Positions 54,900 to 64,000 of a stretch of 64,000 nt of DNA are shown in pieces. Both the position numbers and the translations under genes were made by a program. The notes beneath the pieces were generated by a model. It worked only from the letters and a program-made list of their open reading frames with translations. It was not told where the DNA came from and searched no databases. The number at the start of each line of letters is the position of its first letter. Position 1 is the first letter of the stretch. The stretch is from positions 310,001 to 374,000 of the forward strand of contig JACKQL020000016.1 in NCBI GenBank assembly GCA_018296165.2. The letters are read 5' to 3'. Source of the DNA: Termitomyces sp. T153 (lineage: Eukaryota; Basidiomycota; Agaricomycetes; Agaricales; Lyophyllaceae).

Positions 54900-56040
54900 T
54901 CAGAACACTAAAAATTTTAAAATTCACCTTCCTCAATGGGTACAATTGTGACCATGGAAGGTCAGGTGACATCTGCCAGATCTACCAGATGACCAAAGTG
55001 CTTATCCCACCAACTGTTGCTATGCCAGCACCATTGTTCAGCAAAATATACATTGACACTATGTTCATGCTGCCCTCTAATAGGTTCAAGTATATTAACC
55101 AGGGATGTTGCTCACTAACCCACTATCCTGAGTTCTGTATGCTTGCTAAAGAGAACAGTGAAGTTATTGCACAGTGGCTATATAAAGACATTATCTGTTG
55201 TTGGGGAGCCCTTAGCAAAATTGTTACCAACAATGGCACACCCATCTTGAAGGCTGCCTACTTAGCAAAGAAGTATAACTTACACCCCATCCAGGTCTCA
55301 GGCTACAACAAGCATGCTAATGGTATTGTTGAGCAACCTCATTTTGACATTTGCCAGGCTCTTTTCAAGGCTGTTGCTGTTGATGGTGATCAGTCCAGGT
55401 GGAGTACAGCTACTTACTCTGTGTTTTGGTCAGAACATGTTACAGTTCACAAGTGAATGGGCTGTTCCCCTTACTATGCTACTACTGGCACCCACCCCCT
55501 TCTTCCAGCTGACATAGTTGAAGCAACCTACCTCCAACTACTGCCAAACTCCTTTTCATCCTCTACTGACCTCATAGCCCACCAAGCAATCAATCTTCAA
55601 CATTGTCAAGAAGACCTAGAGCAACTTCATGACAATGTCTTTAGTGCTCATTGTTTAGCTGCTATTTGCTTTGAAGCAGAACATGCTGTTACAATTTGTG
55701 ACTATGACTTTCAAGCTGGCAACCTTGTCCTGATGAGGAACACTAGGATAGAAGTTATCCATAAAAAGAAGATGAGGCCTCAATACTTAGGCCCCCTTAT
55801 AGTGATATCTCATAACCATGGAGGCACTTACATTCTTTGTGATAACTAGATGGCTCAGTCTTGCATTGCCCAGTAGCTGCCTTTCACCTGGTTCCTTATT
55901 TTGCTAGAGAACACATCTCAGTGCCTAGTGATGTTTTTGATATCAACACCTCCCACCTACATGAACTTGAACAAACTGACCTTGTAGATGAGGATGATGC
56001 AGGCAGCATCACTAACAATGATGACAATTAAAAACCATTT
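54900..56040 (+). pseudogene. Gypsy integrase (Gy4), catalytic Asp lost
   Basis: 54930-55456 reads CQIYQMTKVLIPPTVAMPAP, LFSKIYIDTMFMLPSN, CCSLTHYPEFCMLAKENSEV, IVTNNGTPILKAAYLAKKYN and NGIVEQPHFDICQALFKAVA. After a TGA at 55454, 55457-55849 continues GCSPYYATTGTHPLLPADIV, DYDFQAGNLVLMRNTRIEV and RPQYLGPLIVISHNHGGTYI (C-terminal domain). The first Asp (YIDTM) and the Glu (GIVE) remain. The second is Asn in IVTNNG (AAC at 55229-55231, preceded by ACC: CpG-to-CpA). This is a different Gypsy clade from Gy1 and Gy2. RT and RNase H are absent upstream. Confidence 0.9.
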
Positions 56041-56560
56041 GCTAAGCCCTAGTGACATCTCTTGACTTCACCTTTCATATCACTTATACAATTTGCTAGC
56101 TATTCAGAAAATCTGCCATATACCTTACAAAAACATTAAGTCCTTCATCCTGTCTTTCTTGTATCACACTTTGCTTGTTTAAAAACACTATACAGACAGT
56201 GCCCTTGCCATCTTCTTTCTTTTGTTAAGATGCTTTGCTTAGTGACTTGTCACTAGTACTTGGCATACCTTGGGGGTTTCCATGCCATGATAATCTACTG
56301 AGCATTTCCCCTATTGTTGCCAGTGTCAAGCAACAGCCACTAGTGCATAGCAGCTCATCTACCTTTGCCTATACTCTCTGCCTCTGACTTTATAGAAACT
56401 TATATTTTTCTTTCTTAGTGTTACTTATCCTTTTCTGATCCAATTTGATATGGTATATTTTCTTGGGCCCCATAAGGGGGCCAGTCTACAATTACAACAA
56501 GATATAAGAAGCCCCTCAAGGGGGCTAGTTGTTATCCAGAAACATGTCACTAAAAACAAA
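56040..56560 (+). other. 3' non-coding part of Gy4 with two hairpins
   Basis: No coding signature. Two perfect 6-bp-stem hairpins with 5-nt loops are at 56466-56482 (GGCCCC-ATAAG-GGGGCC) and 56510-56526 (AGCCCC-TCAAG-GGGGCT). They are similar to each other and could mark the LTR/UTR of the Gypsy element. Confidence 0.5.
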
Positions 56561-56564
56561 ATAT

Positions 56565-58640
56565 TTAGAGGAGGTGGCAATCACTCGGCACATCTCCCAG
56601 CTCCCCCTCCTCCCAATTTTCTTCACCAATCTCATTCTCCTCCTGCCATACCAAAAACAACTGACAGTTGCTCCAGTAACCTGTCACTGTTGCTAGCAAT
56701 TGTTTGGCAATTGCAAACCTTGCCCTGGCCTCCAAAAGCTCTGCTCTAGTTGCTTCCAGCTCCCTCTCAAAACAACTCTCCAACACAGCCATGCAACCTT
56801 CATACCCTCTTAGCAACATTGGTGACATAAGGGGAGTTAGTAAGGCTAGGTTTACTCTAGCTACTCCAGCTTGTTGTCACCCATTTGCCCATCAATAGAA
56901 AAAGAAAAAACTTACTGGTCATTGAACTTCCTCCTCCTGTTCCTTGCCTCCCTCACCTTCCTTGACCTCCATCACCTCCACTTCACCCTCCTGCTCCACC
57001 TTGACCTTCTCTCCACCCACCACTATCACAGCCTCTGCAACTGTCACTGTGGGTGTTTCTTTCCTCATCTCCATGTTCTCTGCTTCCAACTCCCCCTCAC
57101 TAGCAATGGTCTTCTGCTGCTTCATTGAAGCAACTGAGGCTGGACTTGCTGTATGTTCATGTGCCAAGGGCATGTTGTTGCTATTGTCAGTGCCACTGTT
57201 GCTATTCTGTGTGCTAGCCTCCTCATTGCTCTCAACCACTGCCCAACTCTTCTCCTGCTGCCTTCCCTTAATGACCTTGCTACTGCTTATAGTTGTCCCA
57301 TCCTGTGACATTGGCAGATTCAAGCTCCAGTGCTTAATCTGAATGGGCTCTCCTTTCCTTGCTAATTCCTGTTGTTACTCCACAAAAATTCTGGCCTGTC
57401 TTACCAAGGCCACATTTGTCACTATCTTCCTGACAAACTTCCCACTCCTTCTCCTCAATAACTTCCCTTGATATGAACAACCCTTTCTTGAGCTATTGCG
57501 ATGATAGTAGGGTTGGGTGCTGGTGGGGTACCAACACCCCTCTGAATCATTCTCCACCCAGCAGTTGTTGCACTTGAAAAGGTTGTTAGCAATTACAATA
57601 GCAAAAATTGCTAAAAACTTACCACTCCTTGCCTTTCCTTGAAGGTGTTCCTCTCTTCTAGTAATGCAGTAGTATTCTCCTTTGCCTTCTTCAACACCAC
57701 TCCTGTGCCCATGTCTGTATCCACCACAGTTGAGGCCTTTTGCCAACATAAAAGACTGGCCAGCTATTTGTCAGTAAATGTGCCTTGAATTGGTTCCTAC
57801 AAGAATGTTCCCAAAATTTGTTAAGTGTTGGTGACAGAAAAAGACTTACCTCAAATTCCTTGTCCTTGTCCTCTTCTTGGGCTTTCCTTTACTTTTTCCC
57901 TTCCCTTTTGCTCTTAGGGTTGTTGCTACTCTTGGCAACATTGCCAGCCCCTTAGTGTTGCTGCCACCCACATGCTTGGGAGTGGAGGGCATGGCTTCCC
58001 CAATGTTCCCATAATTTACACTACCCTCTTTACCACAGCCCTCACTATGTTCAACCCCCATTGTTATTGTAAGTTTGCATGGTGGGTGCTTGAAGAAGAA
58101 TTGGTCATTAGGAGACAAGTCCTCAAACAGCTAAGATCACCTTCATGGTGTTGTTAGCCTTGGCAACATTGCTAGCACTTACCATCATACTAGCCTCCAG
58201 GTCTTCTAGCAGGAACTCTAGCAAAGGGAGAGGAACCTAGCAATAATGTTAACAACATTTCCAGAAAATGAAGAAAGAGAAACTTACAGAGTGCTTGGCA
58301 TACTCCCAAATCCAGTCTCCCCCCTTGTACTTGTACTGTTTATAGAGCTGTTGACATTCCTTGTCCACCATTGCTAACTCAGCCCACTCAACCCCACTTC
58401 CAGCCATCTTGAACCATTGTAGCCAGACCTTGAAGATATCAGTAATTGCTAGACAAGGATTAGTTGCCAATAAGTGACATGTGACTGAAAGAAGACAGTC
58501 AACCTGATCAAGAAAGGCCTGGGCCATGGTGCCCTTCTCAAGCTGTATAGTGAGATCTGAGGACATAGCCATAAGATTGAAATAGTAATGAAAGTAATAG
58601 ATAGAGCAGTGGGAAGGAGATTTGACCAATCACTAGCTCC
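56565..58640 (-). pseudogene. Multicopy Cys-motif/coiled-coil gene, copy 2 (decayed)
   Basis: Right to left: N-terminal helical part at 58629-58249 (SDLTIQLEKGTMAQAFLDQV, CQQLYKQYKYKGGDWIWEYA), a Lys-rich basic patch GKGKSKGKPKKRTRTRN (57900-57850), a cysteine region at 57590-57480 (CNNCWVENDSEGCWYP followed by a degenerate second half ending KGCSY), an acidic Gln/Glu/Val-rich region (57320-56920), and a C-terminal coiled-coil-like helix ERELEATRAELLEARARF (56780-56720). The pieces are separated by likely short introns and stops. The order matches copy 1 at 6.3-8.0 kb. The family is multicopy and transposon-associated. The C-x2-C...C motif suggests metal or nucleic-acid binding, but no function is established. 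Confidence 0.5.
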
Positions 58641-58734
58641 TTTATATTCTGGCTCCTCCAGCTGCACAGACTATGCAAGCAATCACAGGACTTTGGTTGA
58701 CTGAGGACAGTCAAGATTTCAGCATAGGGGAGGA
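58641..58734. other. Short spacer left of LTR2
   Basis: Upstream flank of the Cys-motif gene. No feature seen. Confidence 0.3.
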
Positions 58735-59880
58735 TGATAAGACCCAATTGTTGCTGAGCACCATTACTGACATCTTGGACTATCTTATCTGGGCAGCACC
58801 TGATGTAGAAACAGCACAAGTACATACAAGTCACATGACTTTATCATATGGGATCTAGCCCCAAGGTTCTGAACAATGTAGTCATGGCACAGGATCCTAG
58901 CAACCATGAGACTTCTGGATCACAAGCTTCATCATGTGGAATCTAGCCTTGGGATCTAGAATGATAAGGTTGAGACTTTTCCTTAGTAACAATTGCTAGC
59001 AACATCACTTAGTGACAACAATACTTCTCCTCAAAAACAGATATTAAAGGCCATGTGACCCCTTACTTATCATTTCTCTTGTCTTGCTTACAAACATACC
59101 TGAACAGCATCTACACTTCAGATATTGACATTAGGTATGCTCTTTTTTTGTTACTGACATTTATTATGCATCTTGTTGACATTGTATACATATACTTGGT
59201 TACCATACTGACATCCATTATGTGTCATGACAACTTTGGCAGATGCCATTGCTGGTGGTGACTATATTTCCTTTCTGAATACTATACCTATGAACAGTAT
59301 AAATACTGCCTGTACATAGAGACAACAGAACAACAAGAGTATTGTTCCCCCTCAGTAGCTCTCAGCTTACCACCCTCAAATTTCTTCTCTGCCCATTCTC
59401 ATCATTGTCAATGACTTAGCAACAAACCTCAGCAACTTCACACTTGATTTAACATGGGTACCAGTTATGGGTACTCTATAGTGTCTTTTGTCCTAGCAAC
59501 ACTAGCAACTATGGCTAGTGACTAGTTTGCATTTGTCCCCCAGTTTATACCAACTTCACTTATTCCCTTTTCCCCATCCCCTCTCTGTTGCTAAGTCCTA
59601 GCCACCCTTAGCAAGCTATCCTTGTCTTCCCCTTCTGTCCATCCTCCCTGTTCTTAGTGACTTTACTTCCACTCCATCCCTACTGACACCTTTACTCCCT
59701 ATTGCTTAGTCCCCCATTCTTAGCAACTTATTTCTCCCTCTTCTTAGCAACTCTCATTAGCAACTCTTTTGTCTCCCCCCCTTTTCCCTTCATTACCCAG
59801 CAACTTATCAATCCTATGTTATCATCTAGTGACTTAGGCTAGCAATAGCAACATTTTTCACTTGACATAGGAGCACATCA
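58735..59880 (-). repeat. Solo LTR, family LTR2 (copy 3)
   Basis: 1146 bp in reverse orientation, TGATAAGACCC ... GGAGCACATCA on the + strand, matching the inverted ends of LTR2 copies 1 and 2. Flanking tetramers AGGA and GCTG do not match. Confidence 0.85.
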
Positions 59881-60852
59881 GCTGATAAGTGATAAGACCC
59901 TATTCTTTCTAAGCACAGATTTACATCTTTCCTATGCTTTGGCATCTTCCAAATTTTCCAGTTCCTATGCAATGCAATGGTCATGTGGCAGAGTCACATG
60001 TGGTCCAGACTCTCAGCCCATAGGACTACTTTCCCTTTATAATGACTAGCAACCTCCAGCAACCTCCTAACAAGGTCACTGATCATATTCCCTTTCTTGG
60101 TATTATTGACATGGTCTCCTTATTTCTTGATTTAGTTTTATTTCCTGACTATGCAACACCCTAGCAACTGGCATACTGGCTATCATTCCAGGTGTCAAAT
60201 TTAGCTACAGTTTGGGTTATTGACTTTCACAAGCTATTCCTCCTGACATGCCTATGTTGCTAGCAACCAGTTCTCTGTCATTGACTCTTTTTGGTTTCCA
60301 TTACTCTTACTTACTATAAATACTGTCATGTTTTCTATACATTATCAAAGAATCATACTTTGTTATTAGCCCCAGACTTCAGATCTAAAGTCTTGCAAAT
60401 TTAAAGCATTTCCTTTTGCTCTAGTGCTCTCTCTGTCAAGTTAATGCCCTTGTCATTTTGCTAAACTAGTATCACCTCAGGGTACTATTTTGCCAAGGTC
60501 CTTTTTTAGTGCTGGCACCTATGGCTAGTTGTGTTTTGTTATCATTCTCTTCCACTAATGCCCCCTTCACTATTCCTAGTGCTTTCTTTTATACAGCTTT
60601 GCTAGTGACTCCTGTCTAGTGACCTTAGTTCTACTCTAGTTGTGTTTAGCCATGGAGTTCCCCTCTCCCTCTTTGCTACCAGTCTCTACCAACTTTGTGC
60701 TAGCAACCTAGTGCCACTCATACCTAGTGGGCTTTCTGGGATCTTGTTCAACTTGCACCCTCATTCCTTATAGTCCATTTGTACTCTACTTGTGAAAACT
60801 GCTAGTTGTTGTGTCCTTTGCATAGTAGCTAGGCAACAACAGATGCTATCAC
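59881..60852. repeat. Possible diverged LTR2-related segment
   Basis: Starts at 59890 with TGATAAGACCC, as in the left end of reverse LTR2, and ends GATGCTATCA at 60851 just before Gypsy RT sequence. It is rich in (C/T)TAGCAAC motifs like copy 3. The right end differs from LTR2 and no target duplication is seen. Confidence 0.35.
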
Positions 60853-60981
60853 TACACCTCAAAGGTTGTTGACAAGTTCAGATATGAGTGGTAAGGGATA
60901 GCAGTTCTTCACTATTATTGCATTTAAGACTCAATAGTTCTGAACCAGATGAAGAGACCCATTCTTCTCAATGAAGAAGAC
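60853..60981 (-). pseudogene. Scrap of Gypsy RT (Gy2 family)
   Basis: Nearly collinear with 22190-22320 of Gy2 (shared AAGGTTGTTGACAAGTTCAG and AAGAGACCCAT), the block encoding the YPLP..SELV and KKDG region of RT. It is cut on the right by LTR1-H at 60982. Confidence 0.85.
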
Positions 60982-63090
60982 TGTCATGACCTGTTTTCAG
61001 AACTCTGGACCTCATTTCCAGCCACCTTGCTTCCTCAGAGTTCCCCCCCAACTCCCCCATTGACTCCCCCAACCTTCATTCACCCACAGCACCCACTCCA
61101 GGTAACTCTGATGCTTCTCTGGCAAACCCTGATGGCCCCTTGGCTAACTCTGATGCCTTCCTCACAGCCTTTAATGCTTTCCCTGCCTCTCATGAGCCTC
61201 TAGGACCCTTCCTCTACTGTTCCTGATACCAGCATACATCACCAGTCTGTCACCCTGACTTACCTGACCAGCTCCAGAGCATCACAATGACCCTGGGACA
61301 GTTCATGTCCCCAACTGATCCCATCATGATCCCATCAGTATATCACCACAGCCCACTCCTTGATCATAACCAACACCCATTGGCTTTGCATGACTCCAAC
61401 AAGCCCCACTGCCAGACCTGCTATCCCCAGAGCTGTCCCAGTAGTCAGTATATAAGTTGTAGAGTAGCATCCCATACTCTAGTCTTAATATTGCTCAATA
61501 TTACCTATGTTCTGATTGTTTCTCTCTCATGTTTTGTGTTCCATGTTATGTTTTCCCTTCCCTCACTCTTCTAGTCTTGTCTTGTCTCTATCTCTGTTTT
61601 TGTCTTGTTATTGTTTTGTATCTCTGCTTGAATCTATTTTTGTTCTTGTCTCAATCTTGCCTCAACTCTGTCTTGTCTTGTTCAACTCCATTTCCTTTGC
61701 TGTGTTCAAATTCCTTAAACCTTCACACCATTACAAACCCCACACTTACAATTACAAACCTTGAGCATTTGGAAACCAACTCCAGTGATGTGCTCCTATG
61801 CTGCCTAGTGCTGTGCAGGAAACCTAAAAAGAGGACTCAACACTAGTCACTAGATAGGGTAGCTGGCAGTAGGAAGTTAATAGTAGAGGGTGAGTCAGTA
61901 ACCATACCAGAGAACAAGAGCAAGTGCTATGTTATAAGGTGAAGTTAAAAGGAAGTGCTATCACTAGCTTAAGTCACTAGTAACAGAAAGGGGAATGGGT
62001 AAAGGCAGAGAACATTGCTAAGACAAGAGCGAACTCTAAATGGTGGTAGGGGAGTGAGGGAATGTAATAGAGAGGGGGAAACAGTAATAGGAAGATGGAA
62101 TCAGGGAGACAAACATAAACTAGTCACTAACCACAGTTGCTAGTGTTGCTAAGCCAAGATAACAGGAAGGTCACTTGTAGTTGGCACCACACTAGGTTGA
62201 AATTGAAGTTGATAAGACTTGTTACTAAGTCAAAGTCAACAGCAGATAAAGGAATAGAGTGAAGAGAGAGGCAAAGTGAAATCTCAAGCTGGTAAGCTTG
62301 GAGATAGATGGATTCAGTTTGAGGGAGATCTATTCAATTCAATGGTTGAGTGTCTCTGTACAGGCAGTATTTATATGATTTAAAAGTATAATATGGGAAA
62401 GTAAGCAAATAGTCACCACTAGCAATGGCATCTGTCAAGGTGTTTATGGTTCATATGAGGTGTCAGTCTGTAACTAAGTGAAAACTATAAGCAAAGTCTC
62501 TGTAGCATATAATTGCAAATAAACCCAAAAAGAGCGAGTCCAATGTCAATATGTGTCTGTCAATATGTCCATATATGGTAAGAGAGAGCCATTTTGTCAC
62601 CCAAGAATCAACAGGGTTGCTAATAATTGTCACTAAAAAAGGTCTTGGCCTTACTGTCCTAGACCCAAAGTCCAGGCTCCATATGATATTTCTGGTGATC
62701 AATAAGTCTTGTGGTCACTAAGATCCTGTGCAAGGGCTACGTCAATCCAGACCCTGGGCTGGGCCCTGCATGCTGAGTGTTGTGACTTGTGCCAAATTTA
62801 AATTAGTCAGCTGCCACTAAGTCCAAAATGCCAAAAAATGGTGCTCAGCAACAACTGGGTCTTATCACCAGACCTCACTAATTGCTTGGCCTGAGACCCA
62901 TCAACATCTATTGATCTTCCATCAAACTCTGGCCCCACTCCCATCACTTGCATAGCCTCTGTTTGCCCCACACTTCTAATACTTGCTTTTGGACTTGTGC
63001 CTGACACCCTTCCAAGTCCAAACCTTCTCAATACCTTGTCTTAGACTTTTTCAGACTACCCTGGACTTGTTTGGACTGCTTACCCTGTTC
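60982..63090 (+). repeat. Solo LTR, family LTR1 (copy H), 3'-truncated, with nested LTR2
   Basis: Begins TGTCATGACC (60982). LTR1 sequence runs to 61785, resumes at 62868 and stops at ~63090, so the usual right end (...GGAACCTGACA) is missing and no duplication can be tested. CpG-depleted. Confidence 0.85.
61786..62867 (+). repeat. Solo LTR, family LTR2 (copy 2), nested in LTR1-H
   Basis: 1082 bp, begins TGATGTGCTCCTATG and ends GGGTCTTATCA. Flanked by CCAG (61782-61785) and CCAG (62868-62871), a perfect 4-bp duplication. Confidence 0.9.
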
Positions 63091-64000
63091 ATGATGTCTG
63101 CAATTAACTCCACATACACTCCTTCTGGAACTCTCAATGTCTATGGTTGGGCTGTGCCTGAGACCCACTATGATTTGTTTTGCCTTGCCCAGTTTGCCAG
63201 GGCACATTGAATTGCAGATCTGATGCCAAATGTCCCCTCTGCTCTGGTCACACCCCACACAAATGGCTCTCTCCACAGACATCCTCTCTGCTCAACTCAA
63301 CTCATATCATCTCTACACCACCCTCTCCTGCACCTCCTACACTTCTCTTGCCCCCTCTGCCAGTCCTGCCATTACTAAGACTGACCACAACATCCCCAAC
63401 CCTGTCTCCAATCCCCCCCAGCAACAAATCCATCTATTGCTTGACAACTTCTCTGGTGCCTCACCAACACCATCTCCCCAACAGTAATGCAAACCCCCAC
63501 TGAAGACAATCACTTGCTGCATAAGATCAGGTTACTCTCCCCACTGACAAACAACAACAAGACTTCCAACCACCAACCTCCTAGTCCAACACCTCCAAAC
63601 CTACCTGGCCCTAACCCACCCCAACCAGAATAACTCATGACTTCAGAACCAACTTCCCCCAATGCCACATCTTCCCCATGGAGCAGCACCAACATCCCTG
63701 GGTGCTACTGCAGCTCTGTCAAAGTCTGTGCACCACCAATATCCAAGCACATGACTCTCTAACAGCACTGCCTCTGCCCAAATCAACAGCACCAGCCTTC
63801 AATGTTTCCCCCATAGACAATATGACTCCCATGCAACATCCTTAGCTAACCCTGAAGACATCAACTCTCAAAAGTAAACCCCACCATCATTGGAGTCAAC
63901 CACCACCCCTGACAACCCCCCTCCTCCAAGAATAAGTCAAGATTTCAAGACCAGCACTTCAACCCCAACCTCAAACTCAAACTCCAGAATTAGCTAGGAC
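63091..64000 (+). other. Unrecognised coding-like region at the right edge
   Basis: The + strand pieces SGTLNVYGWAVPETHYDLFC and LNCRSDAKCPLCSGHTPHK (63120-63280, in different frames) look like a small Cys/His cluster, followed by a Ser/Pro/Thr-rich stretch to the window end. CpG-poor. It may be the N-terminal part of a retrotransposon Gag or of another multicopy gene. I cannot assign it. Confidence 0.25.

Noticed and set aside
59890..60851. Calling 59890-60851 a fourth LTR2 copy
   Set aside because: Only the left end matches. The right end and flanks do not, so it is listed as a possible relative.
1..64000. Classical repeat-induced point mutation (RIP)
   Set aside because: The depleted dinucleotide is CpG (with CpA/TpG in its place), not CpA-to-TpA as in Pezizomycotina RIP. 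Methyl-CpG deamination, or a CpG-type RIP-like process, fits better.
1..64000. CRISPR arrays, tRNA or rRNA genes, bacterial operons
   Set aside because: No spaced identical repeats, cloverleaf-forming sequence or rRNA signature seen. Introns and element families show a eukaryotic genome.

Overview
The window looks like a repeat-rich chromosome segment of a basidiomycete fungus, most likely an Agaricomycete. The one intact host gene has 21 introns of 47-73 nt, which is typical of mushroom-forming fungi. The surrounding repeats belong to basidiomycete-type families (Plavaka DNA transposons, Gypsy and Copia LTR retrotransposons, a two-ORF LINE, a Helitron, DUF6698-like and Cys/coiled-coil multicopy genes). 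The species cannot be named from the sequence alone. No rRNA, tRNA or CRISPR was seen.

Layout. 0.4-4.8 kb: a nearly full-length decayed Copia element (+). 5.5-9.2 kb: a putative LTR, a decayed Cys-motif/coiled-coil gene (-) and a solo LTR (family LTR1). 9.2-13.0 kb: gene-poor repeats and an unrecognised decayed gene (-). 13.0-17.3 kb: a decayed Gypsy pol (Gy1, -) split by a solo LTR1. 17.3-18.7 kb: LTR plus gag of another Gypsy (Gy3, +). 18.7-33.0 kb: a second Gypsy pol (Gy2, -), broken by an unknown ~1.27 kb insert and by a ~6 kb LINE (-). The LINE is itself broken by two solo LTR1 copies, each carrying a further nested LTR (LTR2, LTR3). 33.0-35.5 kb: unrecognised repeats. 35.5-40.7 kb: a decayed Plavaka transposase (-) split by a young solo LTR1. 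41.0-42.2 kb: another young solo LTR1. 42.2-44.3 kb: a decayed DUF6698-like gene (+). 44.6-49.7 kb: CpG-rich unique DNA carrying an intact SPX-EXS phosphate exporter gene (SYG1/XPR1 family, -). 49.7-51.5 kb: an internally deleted Copia element with perfect target-site duplication. 52.3-54.7 kb: Helitron Rep N-terminal part (-). 54.9-56.5 kb: Gypsy integrase (Gy4, +). 56.6-58.6 kb: second Cys-motif/coiled-coil gene copy (-). 58.7-63.1 kb: LTR2, a Gy2-like RT scrap and an LTR1 with nested LTR2. 63.1-64 kb: unrecognised.

Main themes. (1) Outside the SYG1 island CpG is almost absent, with TpG/CpA in its place, which fits cytosine-methylation-driven deamination rather than classical RIP at CpA. 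(2) This decay has hit catalytic residues in a predictable way. Three unrelated reverse transcriptases and one integrase lost an active-site Asp to Asn at a CpG-to-CpA step, while two reverse transcriptases whose Asp-Asp codons contain no CpG kept the pair. (3) The edge of the CpG-poor zone falls inside one Copia insertion beside SYG1. (4) Target-site duplications give a relative insertion order with up to three levels of nesting.

SYG1 is the only gene here that I judge functional. Its product should be a membrane protein exporting or sensing inorganic phosphate. A CACGTGGG box lies about 190 bp upstream of its start codon.
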